A DNA stretch of 16,317 nucleotides, from contig JAEHDT010000191.1 in NCBI GenBank assembly GCA_016880225.1, positions 1-16,317 on the forward strand, written 5' to 3'. How positions within the stretch are numbered: position 1 is the first letter of the stretch; every line of letters starts with the position of its first letter. A program made the position numbers and the translations under genes. This document shows, in pieces, positions 6,029 to 13,488 of the stretch. A model generated the notes under the pieces. The model did not search any database. It was not told the DNA's origin and saw only the letters and a list, made by a program, of their open reading frames with translations. The DNA comes from Gemmatimonadota bacterium. Its GTDB lineage: Bacteria > Gemmatimonadota > Gemmatimonadetes > Gemmatimonadales > GWC2-71-9.

Positions 6029-6634
6029 TCAGCGGCGGTGCGCGTACTTGAGGGCCGCTTCGGTGCGGTTCTTGACGCCCAGCTTCGAGAACAGGTGCTG
6101 CACGTGAAACTTCACGGTGTTGTCCGACAGGCCGAGTCGCTCGGCGATCTGCGGGTTGGTGAGTCCGCCGGCGACGAGGGCCCACACCTCGCGCTCGCGC
6201 GGCGTGAGCTCGCCCGGCGCGCCCGCCCGCCCCTCGATCCAGCGCCGCGCGGCCTGGGGAAACACCAGTTGCCCCGCGTGCACCTGGCGGATCGCGGTCA
6301 GCGTCTGTTGCGGCGACTCGGTCTTGAGGGCCAGCCCCTCCGCGCCCGCGTCCAGCGCCGAGCGCAGCGACTCGCCGTCGTTGTAGGCGGTGAGGACGAG
6401 CACCTTGGGCCGGGCGGGCCGGGCGCGCAGCGCGGCGATCACCTCCGTGCCCTTGATGCTCGTGAGCTCGAGATCGAGGACGACGACGTCGGGCTTGTGC
6501 TGGTCGACGAGCTTCAGCACTTCGGTGCCGTCGGTCGTCCACGCGGCCACCGTGATGTCCGGCTCGCCGTCGAGCAGGGCGCGCAGGCCCTCGAGCACGA
6601 TCGCGTGGTCGTCGGCGAGGAGCACGCGGATCAC
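6029..6634 (-). CDS. NarL/FixJ-family response regulator
   Basis: The protein has 201 residues. The receiver domain spans about 1-120: acidic pair Asp8-Asp9, phosphoacceptor Asp54 in VVLDLEL, Thr82 and Lys104 in LALKTES. A LuxR-type helix-turn-helix follows at about 138-198 (ELTPREREVWALVAGG, then NPQIAERLGLSDNTVKFHV). It is a DNA-binding transcription regulator switched by phosphorylation. The start is GTG at 6634, ten bases after the histidine kinase stop, with a poor ribosome site, so translation probably depends on the upstream gene. The partner is the HisKA_3 kinase just upstream. Its targets are unknown; the CRP-like site and promoter downstream belong to the next gene. Confidence 0.92.
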   Translation of the reverse strand: MIRVLLADDHAIVLEGLRALLDGEPDITVAAWTTDGTEVLKLVDQHKPDVVVLDLELTSIKGTEVIAALRARPARPKVLVLTAYNDGESLRSALDAGAEGLALKTESPQQTLTAIRQVHAGQLVFPQAARRWIEGRAGAPGELTPREREVWALVAGGLTNPQIAERLGLSDNTVKFHVQHLFSKLGVKNRTEAALKYAHRR

Positions 6635-6644
6635 GTTCTGGGTC

Positions 6645-7328
6645 TCATTCGGCCGGCAGCGTCACGGTGAGCGAGGTACCCCGGCCGGGCGCGCTCTCGA
6701 GCGCAAAGCTGCCGCCCAGCATCGCCACGCGGTCCTGAATGCCGCGCAGCCCGAAATGCCCGCCTTCGACGCCGACGTCCTCCTCGCTCGCCAGCACGCG
6801 CTGCGGATCGAAGCCGCGCCCGTCGTCCGAGACGGTGAGCGCGATCGCACCGCCGCGCCGCTCGACGCTGATCCGCTGGCGCGTCGCACCGGAATGGCGG
6901 TGGCCGTTCGCGAGCCCCTCCTGCAGGATCCGGTAGATCGCGATCTTGGTCGGCAGCGCGCAGTCGCCCAGGTCTTCGCGCATCTCGAACTCGACCGCCT
7001 GGTTGGTGAGGGTCTCGTGCTGCACCGCCAGCCCTTCGATGATCTCGCCCAGCGCCCGCCGCTCGAACCCGGGGGGACGGAACGCGCCGATGAAGTTCCG
7101 GATCTCGCCCAGGGCGCGCTCGAGCAGACCCACGGCGTGCCGCACCCGCTCCGCGGCCGCCGGGTCGGCGGCGAGCGTGCGCTCGAGCGCCTGGAGTTGC
7201 GACAAGGCCGCGAAGATGTCCTGCACCGGGCCATCGTGCATGTCGAGCACGATGCGCTGCAGCTCGCGCTCGCTGGTGGCGAGCAGGCGCCGCGAGGCGG
7301 CGCGCGCTTCAGCCTCTTCGCGCGCCAT
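6645..7328 (-). CDS. Sensorless HisKA_3 family histidine kinase
   Basis: The protein has 227 residues. A short N-terminal coiled coil leads into the dimerisation/phosphoacceptor box with His31 in DMHDGPVQD, the NarX/DesK-type HisKA_3 motif. A HATPase_c domain follows, with an N-box-like EGLANGHRHS, a G1 box DDGRGFD and a G2 box GHFGLRGIQDRV. No membrane helix or sensory domain is present, so it must take its signal from a partner protein or from the cytoplasm. It overlaps the stop of the upstream NagB/PIG-L gene by 20 bp and is followed by the response regulator after 10 bp. This is a three-gene operon. It could be a C-terminal remnant of a longer kinase, but the ATG and motifs are complete. 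Confidence 0.88.
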   Translation of the reverse strand: MAREEAEARAASRRLLATSERELQRIVLDMHDGPVQDIFAALSQLQALERTLAADPAAAERVRHAVGLLERALGEIRNFIGAFRPPGFERRALGEIIEGLAVQHETLTNQAVEFEMREDLGDCALPTKIAIYRILQEGLANGHRHSGATRQRISVERRGGAIALTVSDDGRGFDPQRVLASEEDVGVEGGHFGLRGIQDRVAMLGGSFALESAPGRGTSLTVTLPAE

Positions 7329-9228
7329 CGGGAGTCACCACGTACGCCTCCATCGCGAAATACTCGGGCAGGCCGAGCCGGTCGGCCCGGGCGGCGGTCT
7401 CCAGGTTGCGGGTCTCGACGCGCTGCCAGAACTCGCGGTCGTCGTACGCCCCGGGGAACGGCGCCGTGTCCTTCTGGGACTGATGCTTGAAGATGGCGAA
7501 GATCTTGGCGCGCAGCTCGTCCTGGGAGAGCGGCACCAGCACGTCGGCCTCCGTGAGCGACCACTCCTGCCAGGCGCCGCGGTACAGCCAGACGTCGGGC
7601 CGCGCCGTGTCCTGCTGCTCCAGCGCCAGCGCGATCGCCGCCCGGCACATGCGGTGCGTGCCGTGCGGGTCCGAGAGGTCGCCGGCGACGAACACGAGAT
7701 CCGGTCGCGTCTCCTCCACGAGCGCCCGGACGATCGCCACATCCTCCGGCCCGATCGGCCGCTTGCGAACCTCGCCGGTGCGGTAGAACGGCAGATTGAG
7801 GAAGCGGGCTGCGCCGTGGGGCAGCCCCACCGACTCGAGCGCGGCGATCGCCTCCGATTCCCGGATCACCCGCTTCAAGTCCTGCACCACCGGCAGGTCC
7901 ACGTCGCCGGGTGCCTTGCGCTCGAAGCTCGCCTCCACGGCGGCGTGCACCCGCCGCACCGCCGCGCGGTCGAGGCCGAGCGTGTCCGCCGCGCGGTCCA
8001 CGAAGTCGAGGTGGCGCTGCACGTCGTGGTCGAACACGGCGATGTTGCCGCTCGTCATGTAGGCGACGACGATCGCGTTCTCGTTCTCCCACAGCTTGCG
8101 CAAGAGGCCGCCCATCGAGATCACGTCGTCGTCGGGATGCGGGGAAAAGACCAGGACCGACTTGCGCGACGGCAGCTTGCGGCGGCCCCGGATCTTGTCC
8201 CGCAGCCGGTTGAACACGACGCCGTTGATCGGGCCCGCGGCGCCGTGCTTCGCGAGCAGCGGACTGAGGTGATGCTCCGCGTAATCGCGCGCCGTGAGCT
8301 TCAGGATCGCCTTGCCCGTCTGCTCGGCGAGCCACACGACGGCCCGGTCGGTGAGTGCAGGCGTCCACTCCACGGGTCCGAGCACCCAGGGGGTCTTGAT
8401 GCGGGTGAGCTCCGCCGCGGCGGCGAGATCGAGATACGCGGTGGCATGGGGGTGGCGCTGCAAGAACGTCGCCGCGACGTCTTGCGACACGTCCCCCTCG
8501 ACGGCGCGCGCGACGATCGTGGCCTTGTGCTCGCCGGTGGCGATCAGCACCACCTCGCGGGCCTCGAGAATGGTCGCCACGCCCATGGTGATCGCTTCGC
8601 GCGGCACGTTGTCCTCACCGAAGAAATCCGCAGCCGCGTCCTTGCGGGTGACGGTGTCGAGCGTCACCAGGCGGGTGCGCTCGTCCGGGGAGGAGCCCGG
8701 CTCGTTGAACCCGATGTGCCCGCTCTTGCCGATGCCCAGCATCTGGAAGTCGATCCCGCCCGCGTCCGCGATGGCGCGCTCGTATGCGGCGCAGTGCTCC
8801 GCCAGGCTCTCGCGCGGCACGCCGCCGTCGGGAAGGTGCACGTGGGGGGGCGGGACATTCACGTGCGCGAACAGGTTCTCCCACATATAACGCCGGTAGC
8901 TGTGGGGGCTGTCCGGGGGCATCGGGTAGTACTCGTCGAGGTTGAACGTGATCACCCGCGAGAAGTCCAATTCCCCTGCCTGATGGCGGCGGATCAGCTC
9001 GCGGTAGATCCCGAGCGGCGTGCTGCCGGTGGCGAGGCCGAGCACGCAGCGCCCCTTCGCGGCCGTCTCCCGGGCGATGACCTCCGCGATCCGGTCGGCG
9101 AGGCGCAGCGCGAGGTCGTCGTGGTCCGGGACCACGACGGTGGGGATACGCTCGCGCTCACGCGGGCCCTCGATCGGGGCCCGCGGCGCGAGCCCGGCGC
9201 GTGGCATGGGCGCGGCATCCGGATTCAC
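7309..9228 (-). CDS. NagB-like glucosamine-6-phosphate deaminase fused to PIG-L deacetylase domain
   Basis: The product has 639 residues. Residues about 30-300 are NagB-like: LATGSTPLG (65-73), FNLDEYYPM with Asp98, and GIGKSGHIGFNEPGS with His171 and Glu176. NagB converts glucosamine-6-phosphate to fructose-6-phosphate and ammonia. The E. coli Asp141 position is Ser169 here. Residues about 355-635 are a PIG-L/LmbE de-N-acetylase: FSPHPDDD (His364, Asp366, Asp367) and DPHGTHR (His522, His525), a zinc site that removes N-acetyl groups from sugars. This fusion is known from Bacteroidota NagB-like proteins. It could deacetylate and then deaminate an amino sugar, by inference. The GTG start is chosen because AAAGGAA precedes it by six bases. 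A downstream in-frame ATG (9207) lacks such a site. Confidence 0.88.
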   Translation of the reverse strand: MNPDAAPMPRAGLAPRAPIEGPRERERIPTVVVPDHDDLALRLADRIAEVIARETAAKGRCVLGLATGSTPLGIYRELIRRHQAGELDFSRVITFNLDEYYPMPPDSPHSYRRYMWENLFAHVNVPPPHVHLPDGGVPRESLAEHCAAYERAIADAGGIDFQMLGIGKSGHIGFNEPGSSPDERTRLVTLDTVTRKDAAADFFGEDNVPREAITMGVATILEAREVVLIATGEHKATIVARAVEGDVSQDVAATFLQRHPHATAYLDLAAAAELTRIKTPWVLGPVEWTPALTDRAVVWLAEQTGKAILKLTARDYAEHHLSPLLAKHGAAGPINGVVFNRLRDKIRGRRKLPSRKSVLVFSPHPDDDVISMGGLLRKLWENENAIVVAYMTSGNIAVFDHDVQRHLDFVDRAADTLGLDRAAVRRVHAAVEASFERKAPGDVDLPVVQDLKRVIRESEAIAALESVGLPHGAARFLNLPFYRTGEVRKRPIGPEDVAIVRALVEETRPDLVFVAGDLSDPHGTHRMCRAAIALALEQQDTARPDVWLYRGAWQEWSLTEADVLVPLSQDELRAKIFAIFKHQSQKDTAPFPGAYDDREFWQRVETRNLETAARADRLGLPEYFAMEAYVVTPDGARRG

Positions 9229-9234
9229 CTGGCG

Positions 9235-9241
9235 TTCCTTT
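9235..9241 (-). promoter_or_regulatory. Ribosome binding site deciding the GTG start of the NagB/PIG-L gene
   Basis: AAAGGAA lies six bases before GTG at 9228 on the minus strand. It supports that start over the in-frame ATG 21 bases downstream. Confidence 0.6.
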
Positions 9242-9269
9242 CGTCCGTGGGCCAACGTACCCTCCCGGA

Positions 9270-9297
9270 ACAATAAGTCCGGCCGTGACCCCGGCAA
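9270..9297 (-). promoter_or_regulatory. Candidate promoter for the NagB/PIG-L operon
   Basis: TTGCCG (9292-9297) and TATTGT (9270-9275) are 16 bp apart on the minus strand, inside the 89-bp gap between two same-strand genes. It would give a leader of about 35 nt. The operon may alternatively be read through from the membrane protein upstream. Confidence 0.35.
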
Positions 9298-9317
9298 AGA
9301 AGCGTCGCCGGACGCCG

Positions 9318-9944
9318 CTACACCTTGACCTCGATCGTCGCCCCCCGCTTGTACCGGATGTACAGCCACGCCATGGGCACGACCATCATGCCGGCGGCGA
9401 GGATCGTGAGCGCCAGCAGCACCGCCGCGAGCAGCACGCCCCGCTGCGCCGTGGCCGCGGCCTCGAACAGCGCCGCATCCTGATGCGCGAGCAGCACGAT
9501 CATCGCCTCGCGCGCCTTCATGCCCGCGGCGGGATCGACGCTCGACAACCCCTCGAGCACGGTTTGGACCAGGTCCCGGTCCGCGGCGGGCTCTAGGGAC
9601 GCGCTCAGCGCCGCCAGCTGCTCGCGCAGGGCCGCGCGGATGCTGTCGCGCTGCGCCAGGGCTTCCGGCCGCCGGTAGGCGGGATCGGTGCTCGTCGCCA
9701 TCTGACGCCACACCTCGAGGCCGGCGTTGTAGCGGTGCAGGGTCTGGGTCGCCCGCGCGCCGCGGTCCACCGTCGCCCCGGCGCGCTTGAGCGATCGGAT
9801 CAAATCCAGGCCGAAGACGAGCGCCACCACGAGGGTCGCGGCGCTGATCGTCACCGCGATGCCGGGCCGGATGAACGTGTAGTCCTTCATCGCGATCGCG
9901 AAGGAGGAGCGTGGCATCGAGAGGCGCGGCTCTGGGTTCGTCAT
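9318..9944 (-). CDS. Two-helix membrane protein with helical periplasmic domain, possible sensor subunit
   Basis: The protein has 208 residues and no family I recognise with confidence. A cytoplasmic N-terminus of about 27 residues leads to helix 1 (IAVTISAATLVVALVFGLDLI, about 29-49). An alpha-helical periplasmic region follows (about 50-166), then helix 2 (LLAAVLLALTILAAGMMVVPMAWL, about 170-193) and a short tail RYKRGATIEVKV. This is the layout of a four-helix-bundle chemoreceptor/histidine kinase sensor module that lacks HAMP and any output domain. It lies upstream of an operon whose kinase lacks a sensor, so it may supply the input. That link is inference. The ATG at 9944 has no good ribosome site; in-frame ATGs at 9917 and 9890 are alternatives. 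Confidence 0.55.
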   Translation of the reverse strand: MTNPEPRLSMPRSSFAIAMKDYTFIRPGIAVTISAATLVVALVFGLDLIRSLKRAGATVDRGARATQTLHRYNAGLEVWRQMATSTDPAYRRPEALAQRDSIRAALREQLAALSASLEPAADRDLVQTVLEGLSSVDPAAGMKAREAMIVLLAHQDAALFEAAATAQRGVLLAAVLLALTILAAGMMVVPMAWLYIRYKRGATIEVKV

Positions 9945-9980
9945 GAGCGAGGGCCCGTTCCGAGGATCAAGGGAGGGGAC

Positions 9981-10009
9981 ACGCTATCCACGCTCCGGAG
10001 CAGTGTCAA
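9981..10009 (-). promoter_or_regulatory. Promoter TTGACA-N17-TAGCGT for the two-helix membrane protein
   Basis: On the minus strand a perfect TTGACA (10004-10009) is followed after 17 bp by TAGCGT (9981-9986). The predicted transcription start near 9974 gives a leader of about 30 nt. The hexamers are identical to those of the DUF1097 promoter. Confidence 0.5.
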
Positions 10010-10033
10010 GCAAGCATCACCGCTCTGCTTGAC
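10005..10033. repeat. Inverted repeat holding two divergent -35 elements
   Basis: GTCAAGCA (10005-10012) and TGCTTGAC (10026-10033) are perfect inverted copies around a 13-bp centre. Each contains a TTGAC -35 core facing outward. It could also be an operator bound symmetrically by one regulator. Confidence 0.45.
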
Positions 10034-10057
10034 GGGGTGTGCAGTTCGTCGCAATGT
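10029..10057 (+). promoter_or_regulatory. Candidate promoter for the orphan histidine kinase
   Basis: TTGACG (10029-10034) has a good -35, but the 17-bp-spaced -10 is only CAATGT (10052-10057). It faces away from the leftward promoter at 9981-10009. A leader of about 95 nt would precede the GTG at 10160. Confidence 0.3.
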
Positions 10058-10159
10058 AGTGCGCGCCCCCAAGATGCTGTCGAACGGACACTTCCCCGAC
10101 GTGGCGCCGTGCCTCGGGCCCGGCTGCCGGATCGGGCCGGTGTGCGCGTGGGAGCCTCG

Positions 10160-11302
10160 GTGACACGACCGGAGCCATTCGTCGAAGGCCGCCGCGAAAT
10201 CCTGCGCCAGGCGAGCATTGCCTTGGGGGGCCGCCCCGTGACGGTGTGGGAGGTGTCCGCGCGGGCCGAGCTTGAGCCCCAGGGCTCGAGCGAACCCGCC
10301 CCGACTCATCACGACACCAAGCTGGACGTCGATGCCACCCTGCGGCGCTGGAACATCCCCATCGTGGAGGGGAGCCGTTGGGTCGGCTGCCGCGCCTCGG
10401 CGGGCGAACTCTGGGTCGTCGCCCCGGTGCGCACCCGGCCGCCCGCGCCGCCCCCTGACGGCCGGGAGCGCCGCAGCCGCGACAGGCTCACGCTCGAGCT
10501 CGCGGGGCTGTGCCTCGGGCTCCTCGACCGCCGCGAGTCCCAGCCCGGCGGCGCCACCGCCCGGCCGGATCCGCTCCAGGACATCACGACGTTGCCGGGG
10601 ATCATCGCCCACGAGCTTGCCAATCCGCTGACGGCCGCGCGCGCCGGCCTGCAGCTCGCCATGGAGTCGCTTGGCCGCTGGACCGAGGTCGCGGCCGGGC
10701 GCCGGCTCGAGCTGCTCGACGAATTGGGTCAGATCGTCGACGACGTGGACCGCTCCCTCGGCTTTCTGCGGGCAGTGAAGGATCGCGCGCGCGGCGCCCT
10801 GGCGCGGTCGGAGCGGTTCGACGCGGTCCGGGTGATCCGCTCGTGCTGCACGCTCGAAAGTCGGGTGCTCAAGGAAAAGAAGATTCCCCTCGAGTTCGAC
10901 TCGACCCTCGAGCGCGTCTACCTGAAGGGCGACCCCAACGCTCTGTACGACCTGCTCGTGAACCTGATCCGCAACGCCGCCGACGCGAGCGCCGCCCGGC
11001 CGGCGCCGATCCGGGTCGGGCTGGCGCAGGTGGGGAACGCACTGCGGCTGACGGTCCAGGACGAGGGCGCGGGCATCCGCCCGCAGGACGTGGAGCGCAT
11101 CTTCGAGCCCGGCTATACCACCAAGGAGTTCGGCGAGGGCAGCGGCATGGGGCTCGTGGTGGTGCAGAGCGTGGTCCGAAGCATGTTCGCCGGGAGCATC
11201 GACGTACAATCGACGCTGGGCACGGGGACCACCGTGGTCGTAACGCTGCCGATTCCCCCGCAGCGCACCGTCGATCCGCGGCCCGAGGGCGTGGCGTCGT
11301 AA
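10160..11302 (+). CDS. Orphan HisKA-type histidine kinase
   Basis: The protein has 380 residues from GTG at 10160, which follows GGGAG by five bases. Upstream in-frame starts lack such a site. Residues 1-135 are an unassigned cytoplasmic region (a His-rich patch at 50-51, then VDATLRRWNIPIVEGSRWVGC and a proline-rich linker). The phosphoacceptor is His151 in IIAHELANPLTAARAG. The ATPase domain has an N box (DLLVNLIRNAADAS), G1 (DEGAGI), F box (IFEPGYTTKEFG) and G2 (GSGMGLVVVQSV). No membrane segment is seen, so it is a cytoplasmic two-component kinase. No response regulator is adjacent on its strand; the nearest is the NarL-type one 3.5 kb away, already paired. Partner and signal are unknown. 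Confidence 0.88.
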   Translation: MTRPEPFVEGRREILRQASIALGGRPVTVWEVSARAELEPQGSSEPAPTHHDTKLDVDATLRRWNIPIVEGSRWVGCRASAGELWVVAPVRTRPPAPPPDGRERRSRDRLTLELAGLCLGLLDRRESQPGGATARPDPLQDITTLPGIIAHELANPLTAARAGLQLAMESLGRWTEVAAGRRLELLDELGQIVDDVDRSLGFLRAVKDRARGALARSERFDAVRVIRSCCTLESRVLKEKKIPLEFDSTLERVYLKGDPNALYDLLVNLIRNAADASAARPAPIRVGLAQVGNALRLTVQDEGAGIRPQDVERIFEPGYTTKEFGEGSGMGLVVVQSVVRSMFAGSIDVQSTLGTGTTVVVTLPIPPQRTVDPRPEGVAS

Positions 11303-11315
11303 CGCGTCTTCCTCG

Positions 11316-11795
11316 TCATTCGGCGTCGGCCAAGAGCCGTTCGACGTCGAGCGCCCGTGTGTGCATCGCGATGGCGCCGTCGGGCCCCCGCGGCCATTCG
11401 TGCTCCGGCCGGTCGCGATACAGTTCGATGCCGTTGCCGTCGGGGTCGCGCAGGTAGATCGCCTCGCTCACACCGTGATCGGCCGCCCCCTCGAGCGGCA
11501 CCCCGGCGTCGAGCACCCGGCGCAGGCCGGCGGCGAGAGCTCGACGATCGGGGTAGAGGATCGCGAAGTGATACAAGCCGGTGGTCTCGGGGGCCGGGGC
11601 CGGTGCTCCCCGGCCCGCCCACGTGTTCAGCCCGATGTGATGATGGTAGCCCCCCGCCGACAGGAACACGGCGTCCCGGCCGTAGCGGCTCGTCACCTCG
11701 AAGCCGAGCACGTCACGGTAGAAGGAAAGCGCGCGGTCCAAGTCGGAGACCGTGAGGTGGACGTGCCCGATGCGGGCTCGCGGATCGATGGCCAT
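11316..11795 (-). CDS. VOC (glyoxalase/extradiol dioxygenase-like) family protein
   Basis: The protein has 159 residues. Two beta-alpha-beta-beta-beta units are visible: IGHVHLTVSDLDRALSFYRD, with VLGFEV, and LYHFAILYPDRRALAAGLRR, ending in IYLRDPDGNGIELYRDRP. The likely metal ligands are His13, His76 and Glu124, the usual His-His-Glu set of VOC enzymes such as catechol 2,3-dioxygenase-like CatE. A His run at 51-53 lies in the first unit. The reaction cannot be read from sequence. The gene is convergent with the histidine kinase (13-bp gap) and divergent from pruA (64-bp gap). The ATG at 11795 has no clear ribosome site, so the message may have a very short leader. Confidence 0.85.
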   Translation of the reverse strand: MAIDPRARIGHVHLTVSDLDRALSFYRDVLGFEVTSRYGRDAVFLSAGGYHHHIGLNTWAGRGAPAPAPETTGLYHFAILYPDRRALAAGLRRVLDAGVPLEGAADHGVSEAIYLRDPDGNGIELYRDRPEHEWPRGPDGAIAMHTRALDVERLLADAE

Positions 11796-11859
11796 ACCGC
11801 TACATAGAACGGATTCCGGTTCCCTGACGCCAGGCGGCCCCCGGTTAGATTTCCGAGCC

Positions 11860-13488
11860 ATGAACTCCGTGCCCAAGGTACCGCCCCCCACCAACGAGCC
11901 GGTGTTGAGCTATGCCCCCGCCAGCTCCGAGCGCGCCGAGCTCAAACGGGCCCTGAAGGATTTGTCCGGCCGCCAGGTCGAGATCCCGCTCGTCATCGGC
12001 GGCAAAGAGGTCCGCACCGGAAAGACGGTCGACGTCGTGATGCCGCATTGCCACCGCCACGTCCTCGCCAAGACGCACCAGGCCGGGTCTGCAGAGGTGG
12101 AGGCGGCGATCGCGGCGGCGCGTGATGCCTGGAGCGACTGGTCGGTATGGGGGTTCGAGCGGCGCGCCGCGGTGTTCCTCAAGGCGGCCGACCTGCTCGC
12201 CACGCGGTACCGGCCGATCGTCAACGCGGCCACGATGCTCGGGCAGTCGAAGACCGCGCACCAGGCGGAGATCGACGCCGCGTGCGAGCTGATCGATTTC
12301 TTCCGCTTCAACGTACACTTCGCGGAGCGGATCTACGCCGAGCAGCCGTTGTCGGCTCCGGGCGTGTGGAACTACCTCGACTATCGTCCGCTCGAGGGGT
12401 TCGTGTACGCCGTGACCCCGTTCAACTTCACCTCGATCGGAGGCAACCTCCCCACCGCTCCGGCCATCATGGGCAATACGGTCGTGTGGAAGCCCGCGGC
12501 GACGGCGGCGTTGTCGAACCATTTCGTCATGCGGTTGCTCGATGAGGCGGGGCTGCCGCCGGGCGTGATCAACTTCGTGCCCGGACCGTCGGCCCAGGTG
12601 TCCGAGCGGCTCCTCTCCGATCGCAGCTTCGCCGGGATCCACTTCACGGGCTCGACCGAGGTGTTCCAGGCATTGTGGCAGCGGGCCGGGATGCACCTCG
12701 CGTCGTATACGGCCTATCCTCGCCTGGTGGGCGAGACCGGCGGCAAGGACTTCGTGGTCGCCCACGCGAGCGCGGATGTCGACGCCCTGGCGACCGGCCT
12801 GGTGCGCGGGGCGTTTGAGTACCAGGGGCAGAAGTGCAGCGCGGCGTCCCGCGCTTACGTGCCGGACGCGATCTGGCCCCGGGTGCGCGATCGGATGCTC
12901 GAAATGCTCGCCGAGGTGCAGGTGGGCGACCCAGCCGACTTCCGGAACTTCATGGGGGCCGTGATCGACCGGAAGGCGTTCGACAAGATCAAGGAGTACG
13001 TGGAGGCGGCGAAGCGGGCTCCCGGCGTGAAGCTGCTGTTCGGCGGCGGCGCCGCGGACGCGGACGGCTATTTCATCGAGCCGACCGTGATCCAGAGTGA
13101 GGATCCGGCGTACCGCACCATGTGCGAGGAGATCTTCGGGCCGGTGCTGTCGGTACACGTGTATCCGGCGGCGCGCTGGACCGATACGCTGCGCCTGGTG
13201 GACCAGACGTCACCCTACGCGCTCACCGGCGCCATCTTCGCACAGGATCGGCGTGCCGTCGAGCAGGCGAAGACCGCGCTCCGGTACGCCGCGGGGAACT
13301 TCTACGTCAACGACAAACCGACCGGGGCGGTGGTGGGGCAGCAACCGTTCGGCGGCGCCCGCGCCAGCGGCACCAACGACAAGGCGGGCAGCCTGCTCAA
13401 CCTCATCCGCTGGACCAGTCCGCGGGCCGTGAAGGAGACCTTCATCCCGCCGCGCAGCTTCACCTACCCCTTCATGGCCGAGTCGTGA
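11860..13488 (+). CDS. pruA: L-glutamate gamma-semialdehyde (1-pyrroline-5-carboxylate) dehydrogenase
   Basis: The product has 542 residues, the usual length of the stand-alone (ALDH4A1-type) enzyme. It oxidises glutamate semialdehyde to glutamate with NAD+, the second step of proline breakdown. Visible features are the nucleotide-binding region FNFTSIGGNLPTAPAIMGN with VWKPA, HFTGSTEVF, the catalytic base Glu292 in VGETGGKD, and the catalytic Cys326 in YQGQKCSAASRAYVP. The C-terminal PFGGARASGTNDKAG is typical of the family. The ATG at 11860 has only a weak ribosome site (GAG) and lies just after TTAGAT, which may be its -10. Proline dehydrogenase (putA N-terminal part) is not in the window. 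The stop overlaps the next gene's GTG. Confidence 0.93.
   Translation: MNSVPKVPPPTNEPVLSYAPASSERAELKRALKDLSGRQVEIPLVIGGKEVRTGKTVDVVMPHCHRHVLAKTHQAGSAEVEAAIAAARDAWSDWSVWGFERRAAVFLKAADLLATRYRPIVNAATMLGQSKTAHQAEIDAACELIDFFRFNVHFAERIYAEQPLSAPGVWNYLDYRPLEGFVYAVTPFNFTSIGGNLPTAPAIMGNTVVWKPAATAALSNHFVMRLLDEAGLPPGVINFVPGPSAQVSERLLSDRSFAGIHFTGSTEVFQALWQRAGMHLASYTAYPRLVGETGGKDFVVAHASADVDALATGLVRGAFEYQGQKCSAASRAYVPDAIWPRVRDRMLEMLAEVQVGDPADFRNFMGAVIDRKAFDKIKEYVEAAKRAPGVKLLFGGGAADADGYFIEPTVIQSEDPAYRTMCEEIFGPVLSVHVYPAARWTDTLRLVDQTSPYALTGAIFAQDRRAVEQAKTALRYAAGNFYVNDKPTGAVVGQQPFGGARASGTNDKAGSLLNLIRWTSPRAVKETFIPPRSFTYPFMAES

Noticed and set aside
6015..6052. Imperfect hairpin over the response regulator stop codon as a terminator
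   Set aside because: The stem has bulges and is not followed by a T run on the coding strand; it mostly reflects GC-rich codons.
6662..8368. A 568-residue leftward frame inside the NagB/PIG-L and kinase genes
   Set aside because: It is Arg/Ala/Pro-rich with no family motif, and lies in the shadow of two genes with complete catalytic motifs.
6946..9276. A 776-residue rightward frame opposite the NagB/PIG-L gene
   Set aside because: Long open antisense frames are expected at this GC content; the translation is Arg/His/Gly-rich without recognisable domains.
9901..9909. AAGGAGGAG on the plus strand as a ribosome site
   Set aside because: No plus-strand start or credible reading frame follows; it is the complement of codons in the membrane protein gene.
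9941..11209. A 422-residue leftward frame opposite the orphan histidine kinase
   Set aside because: It mirrors the kinase codons and shows no domain; the kinase boxes on the plus strand are complete.
11845..13158. A 437-residue leftward frame opposite pruA
   Set aside because: An antisense shadow; pruA has full catalytic residues and family length.
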